Position numbers and translations under genes: made by a program. Source: Microvirga sp. KLBC 81 (GTDB taxonomy: Bacteria > Pseudomonadota > Alphaproteobacteria > Rhizobiales > Beijerinckiaceae). From it: 46,535 nucleotides of DNA. The stretch lies in contig NZ_QDAH01000046.1 of assembly GCF_003075415.1 (NCBI RefSeq), forward strand, positions 1 through 46,535, given 5' to 3'. The notes beneath the pieces are model-generated. The model saw only the letters and a list, made by a program, of their open reading frames with translations. It was not told the DNA's origin and did not search any database. Below are positions 16,552 through 25,339 of this stretch, one piece after another (position 1 is the stretch's first letter; every line of letters starts with the position of its first letter).

Positions 16552-17480
16552 GGGACGTCCGCCGATAAATGAGCTTCGATGGAAGGAAGGGCATTGGCGA
16601 TATACCAATCGGCGATCTCCTCACCTGTCGCTACCCAGACCTTCTCATGCGAGAGAATATGGTTGAGCGCGCGGTCAAGGTATTTGATCCTGTGCGGCTG
16701 GCCCATCAGATAAGGGTGAAGTGCGATGCACATGACCAACGGGCGAGCCTCTGCTTCGCGATAAAGGCAATCGAAGTGGTCCGTGGCCATTCGAGCAAAA
16801 TCCTCCGCCTCGATATGGTGGCGCCATGTCATCGCATCATTGATGTCCATCTGGTATGGTATCGTAATTAGCTTGCCCGAGCGCACTTTGATCGGGAACG
16901 GCTGATCATCGTGAAACCAGTCGCAGTAGTACTTGATGCCTGCCTCTGCGACGAGGTCAGGCGTGTTCATCGTGAACGTTGCCGCCGGGGAGAACCAGCC
17001 TGCCAGTTGTCTGCCGGTGTGCCGGCGATAGGCTGCAACGCAGGCTTCGATCTCTCGTCGCTCAGCAGCCTCCTCAAGATCCCAGTGGTATCTTGTATTG
17101 TACATTCCATGGGCGAGCACGTCCCATCGCCGCTTCTCACACGCTTCAAGAATCTCAGGGTAATGGTCAAACACGGCCAGGCTGAGGGATGCCGTACAAC
17201 GGATCCCGTATCGATCCATGACGTCGAACATTCGCCACAGCCCAATGCGATTTCCGTAATCCCGCAGGCCATAACCGAGCACGTCCGGATGCGGAGTGCG
17301 AGGCCACGGATCTCGGACACCTTTATCCGGAAGATATTCATAATGCTCGATGTTGGGCACTACCCAAAGTGCTATTCGAGCGTTTCCAGGCCACTCAAAA
17401 TGTGGGCGCGCGATGATTGGCGAGTAGATCACGCGATCGCCGCCCGTTGGGGCAGGGGACGGGTTCCGGACCATGTTCAT
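16548..17480 (-). CDS. PuuE-like polysaccharide-deacetylase-fold enzyme (copy 2)
   Basis: A 310-residue enzyme of the same branch as copy 1, with RDYGNRIG, LAHGMYNTRY, LAGWFSPAATF, CDWFHDDQPF and LHPYLMGQPHR. The start at 17480 is chosen because it overlaps the stop of the upstream fusion gene (ATGA); an earlier start would add an unrelated Cys-containing leader. Copies 1 and 2 differ clearly in the active-site region (HGH against HGM), so they are old duplicates rather than recent ones. It is probably a hydrolase acting on a cyclic or acyclic ureide or amide. Confidence 0.82.
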   Translation of the reverse strand: MNMVRNPSPAPTGGDRVIYSPIIARPHFEWPGNARIALWVVPNIEHYEYLPDKGVRDPWPRTPHPDVLGYGLRDYGNRIGLWRMFDVMDRYGIRCTASLSLAVFDHYPEILEACEKRRWDVLAHGMYNTRYHWDLEEAAERREIEACVAAYRRHTGRQLAGWFSPAATFTMNTPDLVAEAGIKYYCDWFHDDQPFPIKVRSGKLITIPYQMDINDAMTWRHHIEAEDFARMATDHFDCLYREAEARPLVMCIALHPYLMGQPHRIKYLDRALNHILSHEKVWVATGEEIADWYIANALPSIEAHLSADVP

Positions 17481-18847
17481 GGCTTTACCACACGCAGGGC
17501 AAAGAGACGGCACATCCGACGGGCGAGGCGCCCTTCATAAACCGCCGCGTCGGCCTCCGCCCGCAACGAGATACCGATCTCGCGCTCGATTCCGAACCGA
17601 CTGGCGACCATTGCGCGGACCCTTCCGGCAGCAATCGGAACAAACGGGCCTTGATTGGGAACGCATGCCTTGGACTCGGTGCGCAAGTAGCTCCAGCCGT
17701 AGAGAGAAAGAAGGTTACGGACGGAAATCAGCGCTGTCCCTCCTGGCTTGAGGATACGGTGGACCTCATCCAGGAGCTTTTCAGGCTCGGGTGCGTGCTC
17801 AAGCACCTGGAACATGGTGACAACGTCGATGCTGCCCGGCGCCAGCGGGATGTGACCATCCTTTATGATCACCTCGCCGACCGGACGGGAGATCCCCTCC
17901 TGTCGCAGGCGCTCTTGAATGAAGCTCAGGTTTGCCTGCGCCAATTCGGCGACATCCACTTCCACCTCTGGACCAAGCTTGCGGATCAGTTCAGTCGTGT
18001 GGGTTCCGCCCCATGGCATGACGTCCAGCACGCGCGCGCCGGGCGGGACATCACTCAAGAGCCCAACCTCGACAGAAGTCGCGTCTCCCTGCCGGCGGGA
18101 TCGATAGACTCCCGCGATTGGCGACTTTGCCCAGACTGAGTACCCGCGGAAATCGGCCACGCGGTCCCAGCCCCAGACGCGAGGTCGCCATTCAGCAAAT
18201 GGATTCTTGCTGTTGGTGATCCGAAAGAACGGATATTCCTGAGCTGGTCTCGCCGGGTAGATCGCGTGGTGCGGTCTTTGAAATTTGTTCCAGGACCAAA
18301 CTTCGCCTCTCGGGCGGCGCGGAGCCTTAACAGCGGGAGCGGTTGGCTTGGGACTCCCGATACAAAGGGCGCCCTGGATTTCGAATGTTGGCGGTATTCC
18401 CAACATCTTGGCTATAGCTTTCGTGTCGCCGATACCAGCGTTCCAGATGCTGGCGTAGCCCCGCAAATGGGCGCTGATCATCATTTGATAACAAGCGGCA
18501 GCAACACTCTGTACGACGGAGAATTTGTCGTGAGTCCAGCCCTTCTGGAAACAGAGGTAAATGAGAACCGAGCAGAATTCGAAGTGGTGGTTGCCGCCGG
18601 AAATCTCCCTTGCGCGCTTCTTCAAAGCGGAGTCGCTGACCGCCACGAAATGCCAATTCTGCTGATTGCAGGATGAAGGTGCCTGAAGGCCACTCTCGAT
18701 TATGGCATCGACGATCTCCGGATCGATGGTCGAGCCGTCGAACTCTCGGCAGGAATAGCGCTTTGCGATCCATGACAGGACCGCCTCGGCATCAGAGGTG
18801 GCGCTCTGCGGAGTGGGGGAGGCGATGGGCACAATCATAGCGTTCAT
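17477..18847 (-). CDS. Nitroreductase-SAM methyltransferase fusion
   Basis: A 456-residue protein with two domains. Residues 20-200 are nitroreductase-like, with an FMN-binding arginine-rich start (AKRYSCREFDG), APSSCNQQNWHF and the helix SVAAACYQMMISAHLRG. Residues 235-420 are a class I SAM methyltransferase, with a degenerate motif I (VLDVMPWGGTHTTEL), IKDGHIPLAPGSIDVVTMF and HRILKPGGTALIS. A linker containing WSWNKFQRPH lies between. This is the first gene of the minus-strand operon, whose promoter gap holds the palindrome at 18893. I know no characterised enzyme with this pairing. It could reduce and methylate one substrate in sequence, or use the methyltransferase domain only for binding. 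The gene order and overlap with PuuE-like copy 2 place it in the pathway. Confidence 0.82.
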   Translation of the reverse strand: MNAMIVPIASPTPQSATSDAEAVLSWIAKRYSCREFDGSTIDPEIVDAIIESGLQAPSSCNQQNWHFVAVSDSALKKRAREISGGNHHFEFCSVLIYLCFQKGWTHDKFSVVQSVAAACYQMMISAHLRGYASIWNAGIGDTKAIAKMLGIPPTFEIQGALCIGSPKPTAPAVKAPRRPRGEVWSWNKFQRPHHAIYPARPAQEYPFFRITNSKNPFAEWRPRVWGWDRVADFRGYSVWAKSPIAGVYRSRRQGDATSVEVGLLSDVPPGARVLDVMPWGGTHTTELIRKLGPEVEVDVAELAQANLSFIQERLRQEGISRPVGEVIIKDGHIPLAPGSIDVVTMFQVLEHAPEPEKLLDEVHRILKPGGTALISVRNLLSLYGWSYLRTESKACVPNQGPFVPIAAGRVRAMVASRFGIEREIGISLRAEADAAVYEGRLARRMCRLFALRVVKP

Positions 18848-18892
18848 CGTGAACTCTCGCTGTCCGGCGGAGTATAGCCCCTCAGCTGCCTT

Positions 18893-18908
18893 ACTGTCGA
18901 CAGTTGAC
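18893..18908. promoter_or_regulatory. Shared operator, site 1
   Basis: ACTGTCGACAGTTGAC. The first 12 bases are a perfect palindrome. The site lies between the divergent nitroreductase-fusion operon and the ABC importer operon. The same core recurs at 24673, 25242, 32934 and 37521, always in a promoter gap of this block. Confidence 0.6.
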
Positions 18909-19016
18909 GCTAGCTTTTTTTTGAGTTTCTATCTTGACTTGTAGTTCTGTCGAAGACGCGAGAGGCCTGCCCAAGGTTGGCAGTATTCTCTTAGAAAACA
19001 ACAGAAGAGGGTTAAC

Positions 19017-20198
19017 ATGATCACGATCTCGAGGCGAAACGCCTTAGCTGGAATAGCTGCCGCCGCCGCGGTCGCGACTGTTGCCAGCACTGCTCTCGCG
19101 GCTGAAACGCTCAAGATCGGAGCGATCGGAAGCTTGTCCGGTGGGGGAACTGCGTGGGGTCTCGCCATCAAACGGGGCGCCGAGCTCGCAATCGACGAGG
19201 TGAATCAGGCTGGCGGATTGAGCGTCGGAGGCAAGAAATATAACCTTGAGCTCCTGATGTATGACGATCAATACACCGGCCAAGGGGGAAAAACTGCAGC
19301 TGAGCGGCTCGTATTCCAAGATAAGGTTAAGTATATCGTCGGCCCGATAGGCTCCAACCCTGTGCTCAGTGCCATGGAGGTCACAACCCCTCAAAAAGTT
19401 TTGCTGATGTCAAACGGCTATACGCCGAAAATTCTCGATAACGAGCACAAGGCCTCCTATAACTTCCGGTTTACTCTTACGAACCTGGAATATGCGCCCA
19501 GCATGATGAAATGGGTAAAGGAGAACCTGAAAGTCACCAAAGTCGGTATTCTCGTGCCGAACGACGCGATCGGACAGTCCGTCGCTCCGCCATTGGTGAA
19601 GCTCTACCAAGACAACGGCATTCAAACCGTGGTGGATTACTATGAGCGCGGTTCGAAGGAGTTTTCTCCTCTCATCACGCGCCTCATGGCTGCTGGGATC
19701 GACGGATTCGATATCAATTTCAACGCCCCTGGAGAAGCTGGGCTGATGGTCAAGCAGGCGCGCCAGATTGGATATGACAAGCTAATCTACCAAATGGGGG
19801 GGCCGTCCGTTCCAGAAATCATTGAGGTGGCCGGCCAGCATTCTGAAGGGTTCATCTCCTACGAAATGTTCGATTTCGATGCACCGTCGGCACAGCCCTT
19901 CGTGAAAGCATACGCGGCCAAGTATGGAAAGGGTATTATCAACTCCCAGACGCCGGCGTTTTACAACGCAACCAAGATTCTCCTTGAAGCAATGCGTCGC
20001 GCGGACACTGTCGATGATACCACCAAGATTCGCGATGCGGTTGAAAAGTTGGCGGGATATGATGCCGGGGTCTACGGTCCCGTACGCTGGACCGGCAAGG
20101 CAACCTACGGAGTCGATCACCAGCTCGCTCTGCCGTTCTACGTTGTCGAGGTGAAGAACGGGAAGCCGGTGACCCGGGCCGTTCTCTCCGTCGACTGA
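19017..20198 (+). CDS. Branched-chain-amino-acid-type ABC substrate-binding protein
   Basis: A 393-residue periplasmic binding protein of the LivJ/UrtA class (periplasmic binding fold I). It begins with a twin-arginine-like leader (ISRRNALAGIAAAAAVATVA) and a signal-peptidase site around ALAAE. The mature start is TLKIGAIGSLSGG, and the later binding lobe has ITRLMAAGIDGFDINF and IYQMGGPSVPE. An AGAGGG ribosome binding site lies seven bases before the ATG. It heads a five-gene operon with two permeases and two ATPases. Binding proteins of this class take amino acids, urea, short amides and aromatic acids. The catabolic context points to an amide or ureide rather than leucine; this is inference. 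Confidence 0.92.
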   Translation: MITISRRNALAGIAAAAAVATVASTALAAETLKIGAIGSLSGGGTAWGLAIKRGAELAIDEVNQAGGLSVGGKKYNLELLMYDDQYTGQGGKTAAERLVFQDKVKYIVGPIGSNPVLSAMEVTTPQKVLLMSNGYTPKILDNEHKASYNFRFTLTNLEYAPSMMKWVKENLKVTKVGILVPNDAIGQSVAPPLVKLYQDNGIQTVVDYYERGSKEFSPLITRLMAAGIDGFDINFNAPGEAGLMVKQARQIGYDKLIYQMGGPSVPEIIEVAGQHSEGFISYEMFDFDAPSAQPFVKAYAAKYGKGIINSQTPAFYNATKILLEAMRRADTVDDTTKIRDAVEKLAGYDAGVYGPVRWTGKATYGVDHQLALPFYVVEVKNGKPVTRAVLSVD

Positions 20199-20271
20199 TC
20201 ATTGCCCGTCGAGGCGGCACAGCGCGAGAAAGCGCTGTGCCAGCTGCGTCCTTGCATTTGGAGACGAGCCC

Positions 20272-21150
20272 TTGCTGTCGATGCTGACCAATCCGACCAT
20301 CCTGGGACAGATTGTCGTAAACGGGATGAGTTTGAGCTCCGTCTACATCCTTGTGGCCCTTGGGTTCACCCTGCTTTTCGGGATCATGCGCGTTGTAAAC
20401 TTCGCCCACGGCGAATTCGCGATGCTGGGTGGCTTTGCGATGTATTATTTATACGCGGTGTTCAGTCTTCCATGGGTGGCCGCCATTCTGCTTGCCCCGC
20501 TGGCCGTAGCAATTCCAGCTCTCTTCCTGGAGTGGCTCGTTTTCCGCTGGTTTTACCAGAAGATGTTTCAGAGCATGATCGGTCTGCTCGGGCTGAGCAT
20601 CGTGATGATCTACTCGGCCCTGCTGACCTGGGATGCGTTTGAACGCAATATCCCTGCCGCATTCGACGGGATTCTGAGGTTTGCCGGCGTGATTCTTCCG
20701 ATCGACCGGCTGGTGACTATCGGTGTCTCGGCGCTCGCGCTGGGGGCTTTCTATTTCCTCATGGTTCATACCCGTATCGGCTTGGCTATGCGGGCGGCTG
20801 CACAAGACGTGGAGATCGCAGGCACACAGGGGATCGATACCCGGAAGATCTACCGGGCTGCCTTTTTTGTGGCGATCCTGCTCGCCGCGCTTGCAGGAGC
20901 ACTCTACGGGCAAATCTACGCCGTGTCGCCATTCATGGGAGAGCGCCCACTCTTCGTCGCATTCATCGTGGTCATTCTGGGCGGGATGGGCAGCATCCCG
21001 GGTGCGGCGCTCGGAGGGCTGATACTGGGCTTTACAGAGAGCTTCCTGGGTACGTTCTATGGCGGGTCCGTTGCGTCATACGCGTCTTTCGGAGCCGTCA
21101 TTCTGCTTCTGATCTTTCGGCCGTGGGGATTGCTGGGCAAGCCAGAATAG
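20272..21150 (+). CDS. ABC importer permease, LivH type
   Basis: A 292-residue inner-membrane permease with about eight membrane segments. The conserved LivH loop TRIGLAMRAAAQD touches the ATPase. ILGGMGSIPGAALGG near the C-terminus and NFAHGEFAMLGG near the N-terminus are typical. The start is taken as TTG at 20272 because GGAG lies eight bases upstream; an ATG at 20281 has worse spacing. It is the second gene of the importer operon. Confidence 0.92.
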   Translation: MLSMLTNPTILGQIVVNGMSLSSVYILVALGFTLLFGIMRVVNFAHGEFAMLGGFAMYYLYAVFSLPWVAAILLAPLAVAIPALFLEWLVFRWFYQKMFQSMIGLLGLSIVMIYSALLTWDAFERNIPAAFDGILRFAGVILPIDRLVTIGVSALALGAFYFLMVHTRIGLAMRAAAQDVEIAGTQGIDTRKIYRAAFFVAILLAALAGALYGQIYAVSPFMGERPLFVAFIVVILGGMGSIPGAALGGLILGFTESFLGTFYGGSVASYASFGAVILLLIFRPWGLLGKPE

Positions 21151-21182
21151 CATTGTTCTCCTAACCATTCGCAGGATCCGAC

Positions 21183-22187
21183 ATGAATTCGACCGCCGAA
21201 ACAGCCCCGGTAATCTCGAAAGTTCGCCTGAGGCGCTCTACGACTACCGCCCTTGTGGGGGGCGGGGTAGCCGTCGCCGCAGCTCTTGCAATCATGCCCT
21301 ATTTGTTCGACGAGCGATTTTTCTACCATATCGCGATCATGGTGTGTTTTGCAGCAATCGGCGCGAGCAGCCTGCATCTCATCATCCGAACTGGCCATGT
21401 CTCATTGTGCCATGCAGCCTTCATCGGTGTCGGAGCTTACGTGTCCGCAAACGTGGTGATGAAGCTGGGGTTGCCGTTTGTGGGCGGTCTCGTCGCAGGC
21501 ACGCTCGCGGCGGCGGGCCTAGGTCTTATGATCGGTCCGGTCATATTGAGGCTCACGGGCAAATACTTCGTGCTAATCACCTTTCTGTTCGGGGAAATCC
21601 TGCGAATGGTCTTTGTCGACTGGCAGAGCATCACCGGCGGAGCCAATGGACTGTCGGGAATCCCCGCGCCCGCTCCGGTTTTTGCCGAGCCCAAGTACTT
21701 CTATGCCCTTGCTCTTCTTGCCGCGACCGCTTGCGTCGCCATTTGCGGCCGCATCCTCAGCTCAGAAACCGGTCGTTTTGTGAATGCCATTCGCGAGTCC
21801 GAGCAACTCACCGAGTGCGTCGGCGTCCCGGTTATCCGCACTAAGGTGATGATTTTCGTCATAGCGTGCGGCTTTGCTGGCTTCGCCGGTGCATTGATTG
21901 CCCATTACGCGCGCTATATCAGCCCGCCGAATTTCGGGCCCTTGGAGTCTTTGAATCTCGTGATCATGAACGTCATCGGTGGCATGCAAACCTTAGTCGG
22001 GCCCTTGCTCGGTGCCATCTTCCTTGTGCTCGTACCGGAGTTCCTACGCGGTTACGTCCAACTCCAGCACATTATGTTTGGCGTGATCCTGATCCTCGTC
22101 ATGGCATTTTTACCGGCGGGTGTCGTGGGCGTGAAGGATCTGGTCGCCAGGCGCATGATTCCACACGATAGTAGGGGGGAGCAGTGA
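21183..22187 (+). CDS. ABC importer permease, LivM type
   Basis: A 334-residue permease of the LivM type, with about nine membrane segments. Signatures are RTGHVSLCHAAFIGVGAY, ITGGANGLSGIP and the coupling-loop region GRFVNAIRESEQLTECVG. It pairs with the LivH-type permease just upstream to form the membrane pore. The stop overlaps the GTG of the ATPase gene (GTGA). Confidence 0.92.
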   Translation: MNSTAETAPVISKVRLRRSTTTALVGGGVAVAAALAIMPYLFDERFFYHIAIMVCFAAIGASSLHLIIRTGHVSLCHAAFIGVGAYVSANVVMKLGLPFVGGLVAGTLAAAGLGLMIGPVILRLTGKYFVLITFLFGEILRMVFVDWQSITGGANGLSGIPAPAPVFAEPKYFYALALLAATACVAICGRILSSETGRFVNAIRESEQLTECVGVPVIRTKVMIFVIACGFAGFAGALIAHYARYISPPNFGPLESLNLVIMNVIGGMQTLVGPLLGAIFLVLVPEFLRGYVQLQHIMFGVILILVMAFLPAGVVGVKDLVARRMIPHDSRGEQ

Positions 22188-22957
22188 GCCCGCTTCTTGA
22201 GGTGCATAAGCTGTCCCGCTTCTTCGGCGGGCTGAGGGCCGTCAACGATCTTAGTTTCACGGTTTCTTCCGGAGAGATTTTCGGCATCATTGGGCCGAAC
22301 GGAGCCGGCAAGAGCACCGCCGTAAACCTGGTCAGCGGGGTTACGAAACCTACGAGTGGCAAGGTCCGCTTCCAGGGGGCCGATGTGACAGGTCAGCCTC
22401 CGCACAAGCTGGTGCAGTATGGCCTCGCCCGTACCTTCCAATCAACAACGGTCTTCGGTAACTGCACCGTGGAGGAGAACTGCCGCCGCGGGAGTTACCT
22501 CGCACGATATCCAGGATTCTTTCACTCGTTCTTCTCGACCGCAAAGGCTGGCGAGATGCGGCAGGCCTCGGACTCACGTGTGGCTGAAGTTCTGGAGTGG
22601 CTAGATCTCAATCGGGTGCGGAATGTACGTGCTGCAGATTTGCCCTATGGTGCGCAGAAGACGCTCGGGATGGCGATCTCGCTCATGGCATGGCCGAAGC
22701 TGTTGATGCTGGACGAGCCGGTGGCGGGATTGAGCGCGGCGGAGGCTGACAATGTCCGCGACACGATCAGAAAGATCAGAGCGGAGGGCATCTCCGTGGT
22801 CGTCATAGACCACAACATGCGGTTCATGGCCGGTCTGTGTGATCGGATTCTCGTGCTTCACCATGGTCAGGAGCTTGCTCACGGGTTGCCGCAGGACGTC
22901 CTCAGCAATCAGAGTGTTATCGAGGCTTACTTGGGGCGCCGGCATGTCAAAACTTGA
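22184..22957 (+). CDS. ABC importer ATPase, LivG type
   Basis: A 257-residue ATP-binding protein with Walker A GPNGAGKST (residues 38-46), a Q-loop region in a typical LivG insertion, Walker B LLMLDEPVAGLS and the switch His in IDHNM. The ABC signature is unusual: where LSGG is expected the sequence reads YGAQKTLGMAI. Substituted signatures are often seen in LivG-type proteins of this branch. The GTG start overlaps the permease stop, and the gene overlaps the second ATPase gene by 14 bases. Confidence 0.9.
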   Translation: MSPLLEVHKLSRFFGGLRAVNDLSFTVSSGEIFGIIGPNGAGKSTAVNLVSGVTKPTSGKVRFQGADVTGQPPHKLVQYGLARTFQSTTVFGNCTVEENCRRGSYLARYPGFFHSFFSTAKAGEMRQASDSRVAEVLEWLDLNRVRNVRAADLPYGAQKTLGMAISLMAWPKLLMLDEPVAGLSAAEADNVRDTIRKIRAEGISVVVIDHNMRFMAGLCDRILVLHHGQELAHGLPQDVLSNQSVIEAYLGRRHVKT

Positions 22958-23654
22958 GTTGCGCAACGTCGGCGTCCGATACGGAAATATCGTAGGAACC
23001 CAGGATTTGTCTCTTCGCCTCGAGAACGGGCAGACCGTTGCGCTCGTGGGCTCAAATGGCGCTGGCAAGAGTAGCACATTGAAAGCGATTATGGGGCTGG
23101 CGAAGTATCCCGTTGGAGACATCCTGCTTGGCGGAAAAAGCATAAAGCAAATGCCTGCTTTCGAGATCGTGCGCGCCGGGATCGGCTATTCGCCGGAAGG
23201 ACGCCGCGTCTTTTCTGGGATGTCCGTTTTGGAGAATCTCAAGGTTGGCGCCTACAGTCGAAAGGGTGAAGAGTTCGAGGCAGATCTCCAGCGGGTCTTT
23301 GGCTATTTTCCCCGGCTCAAGGAGCGAGCATCTCAAAGAGCTGGAAGCCTCTCCGGCGGCGAACAGCAAATGCTTGCCATCGGTCGGGCTTTGATGTCGC
23401 GTCCATCAGTCTTCCTGTTGGACGAGCCATCTCTTGGCCTTGCGCCCGTTATCGTGGAGCGCATTGGAGATGTCCTGCAGGAGATCCAAAAGGCTGAGCA
23501 ACTATCGATCATACTTGCGGAGCAAAATGCCGCTTGGGCGCTCTCCATTGCCGATCAAGCAGTGATCGTGGAACTCGGTCGTGTGACGATGACGGGCCCA
23601 GCAGCAGAAATCGCCGAGGATCCCCGGGTGCAGAAAGCTTATCTTGGAATTTGA
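22944..23654 (+). CDS. ABC importer ATPase, LivF type
   Basis: A 236-residue ATPase with Walker A GSNGAGKSS, the signature LSGGEQQMLAIGRAL, Walker B VFLLDEPSLGL and the switch region IILAEQN. The Walker A threonine is replaced by Ser, which is common and still functional. The ATG at 22944 lies inside the end of the LivG-type gene. It is the last gene of the importer operon. It runs toward the PuuE-like copy 3, which ends 59 bases away on the other strand. Confidence 0.92.
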   Translation: MSKLELRNVGVRYGNIVGTQDLSLRLENGQTVALVGSNGAGKSSTLKAIMGLAKYPVGDILLGGKSIKQMPAFEIVRAGIGYSPEGRRVFSGMSVLENLKVGAYSRKGEEFEADLQRVFGYFPRLKERASQRAGSLSGGEQQMLAIGRALMSRPSVFLLDEPSLGLAPVIVERIGDVLQEIQKAEQLSIILAEQNAAWALSIADQAVIVELGRVTMTGPAAEIAEDPRVQKAYLGI

Positions 23655-23713
23655 CCGGTCACCTGGCCGTTGCGGAACGGACCGGGAGAGCCGCAAAGTC
23701 GGCTCGCGGGCCC

Positions 23714-24613
23714 TCAGTCGGGCCGGGGAAGCACGTCGGGTGGAAGCTGAGCTGCGAATTTGGCGATCTCGCCTGGGGTTGTGATCCAGATCTGATCGCG
23801 GTGCTTCAGGATGTGGTCCATCGCCCAACGAAAAGCGCGCATCCGGAATGGTTGGCCAATGATGAACGGATGAACCGAGACACCGAAGACCAATGGATGG
23901 CGCCTGGAGCGTTCCAGCATCTCATCGAATTGATCGATCACCATATCGGAGAATTCACGTCCGCTGTGCTGTCGAAATACTAAGGCCGGGGAGTCATTGA
24001 TCTCGAGCGGGTACGGCACGGACAGGATCGGACCCGACCGTGTCTTCATCCAGAAAGGCTGGTCATCGGCAGGCCAGTCCAACTGGTAGGAATAGCCTGC
24101 CTCCTTCAACAGATCGAGGGTTCGGTCCGACTGTGCCAGATAGGGGCCCATCCAGCCTTCCGGCTTTCGTCCGGTAATACGCGTGATGGACTGCGTGCAC
24201 TCGGCGATCATTCGCTCTTCGTCTGCCTCCCACAGCACGTCCTGTCGCTCGGCATTGGTCCGGCCGTGGGCAATGTACTCGTCACTGGCACGGGCATTGA
24301 TCCGTTCCACAATGTCCGGACTCAGCTCAAGCGCGAGCGAGTTCACATTATGCGAGCCCGGCACCCCATAATCGTCGAGCAGATCCAGATAGTACCACAA
24401 GCCAACTCGATTGCCGTATTCCCGCCAGGCGAAGTTGCGCTGGTTCTGCGGAGCAGTTCCTGCGGCACTATCGGAACCGAGCCCAGTGCGGTAGGCGAAA
24501 ACCTCGATGTTGTTGCAGAACGTCACTGCCAGCCGTGTGCCGTTCGGCCACTCGTATACCGGGCGCTTGTGGATGGGAGAGAACGGGTAGCGATTGTGGT
24601 GGGGCAGACGCAA
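23714..24613 (-). CDS. PuuE-like polysaccharide-deacetylase-fold enzyme (copy 3)
   Basis: A 299-residue protein of the same branch as copies 1 and 2, with REYGNRVG, IAHGRTNAERQ, PEGWMGPYLAQS, LDWPADDQPFW and VHPFIIGQPFR. It is transcribed alone from a promoter gap with its own copy of the palindrome (24669-24682). Its closest sequence neighbour here is copy 4 at 34911: both have AYRTG- or FRYGKG-type segments after the IEVF motif, and NSLALELSP- or NTAIYEHCP-type helices. It is probably a hydrolase in the same pathway, under separate but co-ordinated control. Confidence 0.82.
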   Translation of the reverse strand: MRLPHHNRYPFSPIHKRPVYEWPNGTRLAVTFCNNIEVFAYRTGLGSDSAAGTAPQNQRNFAWREYGNRVGLWYYLDLLDDYGVPGSHNVNSLALELSPDIVERINARASDEYIAHGRTNAERQDVLWEADEERMIAECTQSITRITGRKPEGWMGPYLAQSDRTLDLLKEAGYSYQLDWPADDQPFWMKTRSGPILSVPYPLEINDSPALVFRQHSGREFSDMVIDQFDEMLERSRRHPLVFGVSVHPFIIGQPFRMRAFRWAMDHILKHRDQIWITTPGEIAKFAAQLPPDVLPRPD

Positions 24614-24668
24614 GGCGAACCTCCGAGTATGAGAGCCCAGATGGACGTTGGCATGCAGCTATAGCATG

Positions 24669-24682
24669 GTCAACTGTCGACA
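24669..24682. promoter_or_regulatory. Shared operator, site 2
   Basis: GTCAACTGTCGACA. It matches the reverse complement of site 1 (18893-18908) over all 14 bases. It lies 56 bases upstream of PuuE-like copy 3. Confidence 0.55.
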
Positions 24683-24781
24683 CAAAACGTGAGGATGGAA
24701 TTGCTCGATCAGGCGGATGATCTCGATCTTCTCGCAAGCCGGGAACCTCGTGCGCAGTCCTCCCCATCCTCGCGCATGCTT

Positions 24782-25060
24782 TTAGGGCAGGCGGTTCTCC
24801 GGTGGCAGATCAGCCACGCCTTCCTTCAGGACGGCTTCCCGGCGCAGCCTCTTGAACTCGTCTGAGATGGCGTCCCGAGTGGTGTCACCCGCCAGGTGCC
24901 ACTTGTCGGCTCCCAGGAAACTTCTTGGGTCAGCGGTTGCACACATTAGGTGGATAGTCTCGCGCCAGCAGAGTGCGGCGATGCTGTCCTCACCGTGCAG
25001 GCGGTCCAGCACGACCCGGGTCTTCTCGTCGGCGAAGTAGTGCTTGTGCGTGGCGCGGCA
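24782..25060 (-). pseudogene. IS3-family orfA remnant
   Basis: The minus strand reads HYFADEKTRVVLDRLHGEDS, then IAALCWRE, later LAGDTTRDAISDEFKRLRRE and DLPPENRLP. This is the order of segments in IS3-type orfA proteins (helix-turn-helix, then a leucine-zipper end). The helix that normally reads YYRWSKEFLE is scrambled. No orfB is present. It is an old fragment lodged between two catabolic operons. Confidence 0.65.
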
Positions 25061-25241
25061 GGCCTCTTCACGACCGTCTTGCCGAGCTTCTTGGCTGGCC
25101 CTGGCTCTGTCTCATCTTCACTTCCTCAGAGACTACGATGAACCATGACCTCTTCCGTCTTCAACTCAGCCGATCTGTCTCCTGAGCGCTCACGGCGGAC
25201 ACTGGAGACCATCCAACGGCGGCTCAGGCGAGGTGCTACAG

Positions 25242-25257
25242 ACTGTTGACAGTTTAC
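25242..25257. promoter_or_regulatory. Shared operator, site 3
   Basis: ACTGTTGACAGTTTAC matches site 1 at 14 of 16 positions. It lies 83 bases upstream of the lyase gene that starts the next operon. It contains TTGACA, so it may overlap a -35 element. Confidence 0.55.
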
Positions 25258-25339
25258 ATGAACTCGATAAGGTGAATTCAGGTCGGCAGCCGTCGGTCGC
25301 CGGCAGTCGCTATTCGTTCTGCTAGAGGCGGGATGGTTT

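Noticed and set aside
25242..25257. Reading the shared palindromes simply as -35 boxes (TTGACA)
   Set aside because: The palindromic flanks (ACTG before and GT after) are also conserved, and sites 1 and 2 carry TCGACA instead of TTGACA in the core, so a promoter box alone does not explain the pattern, though overlap remains possible.
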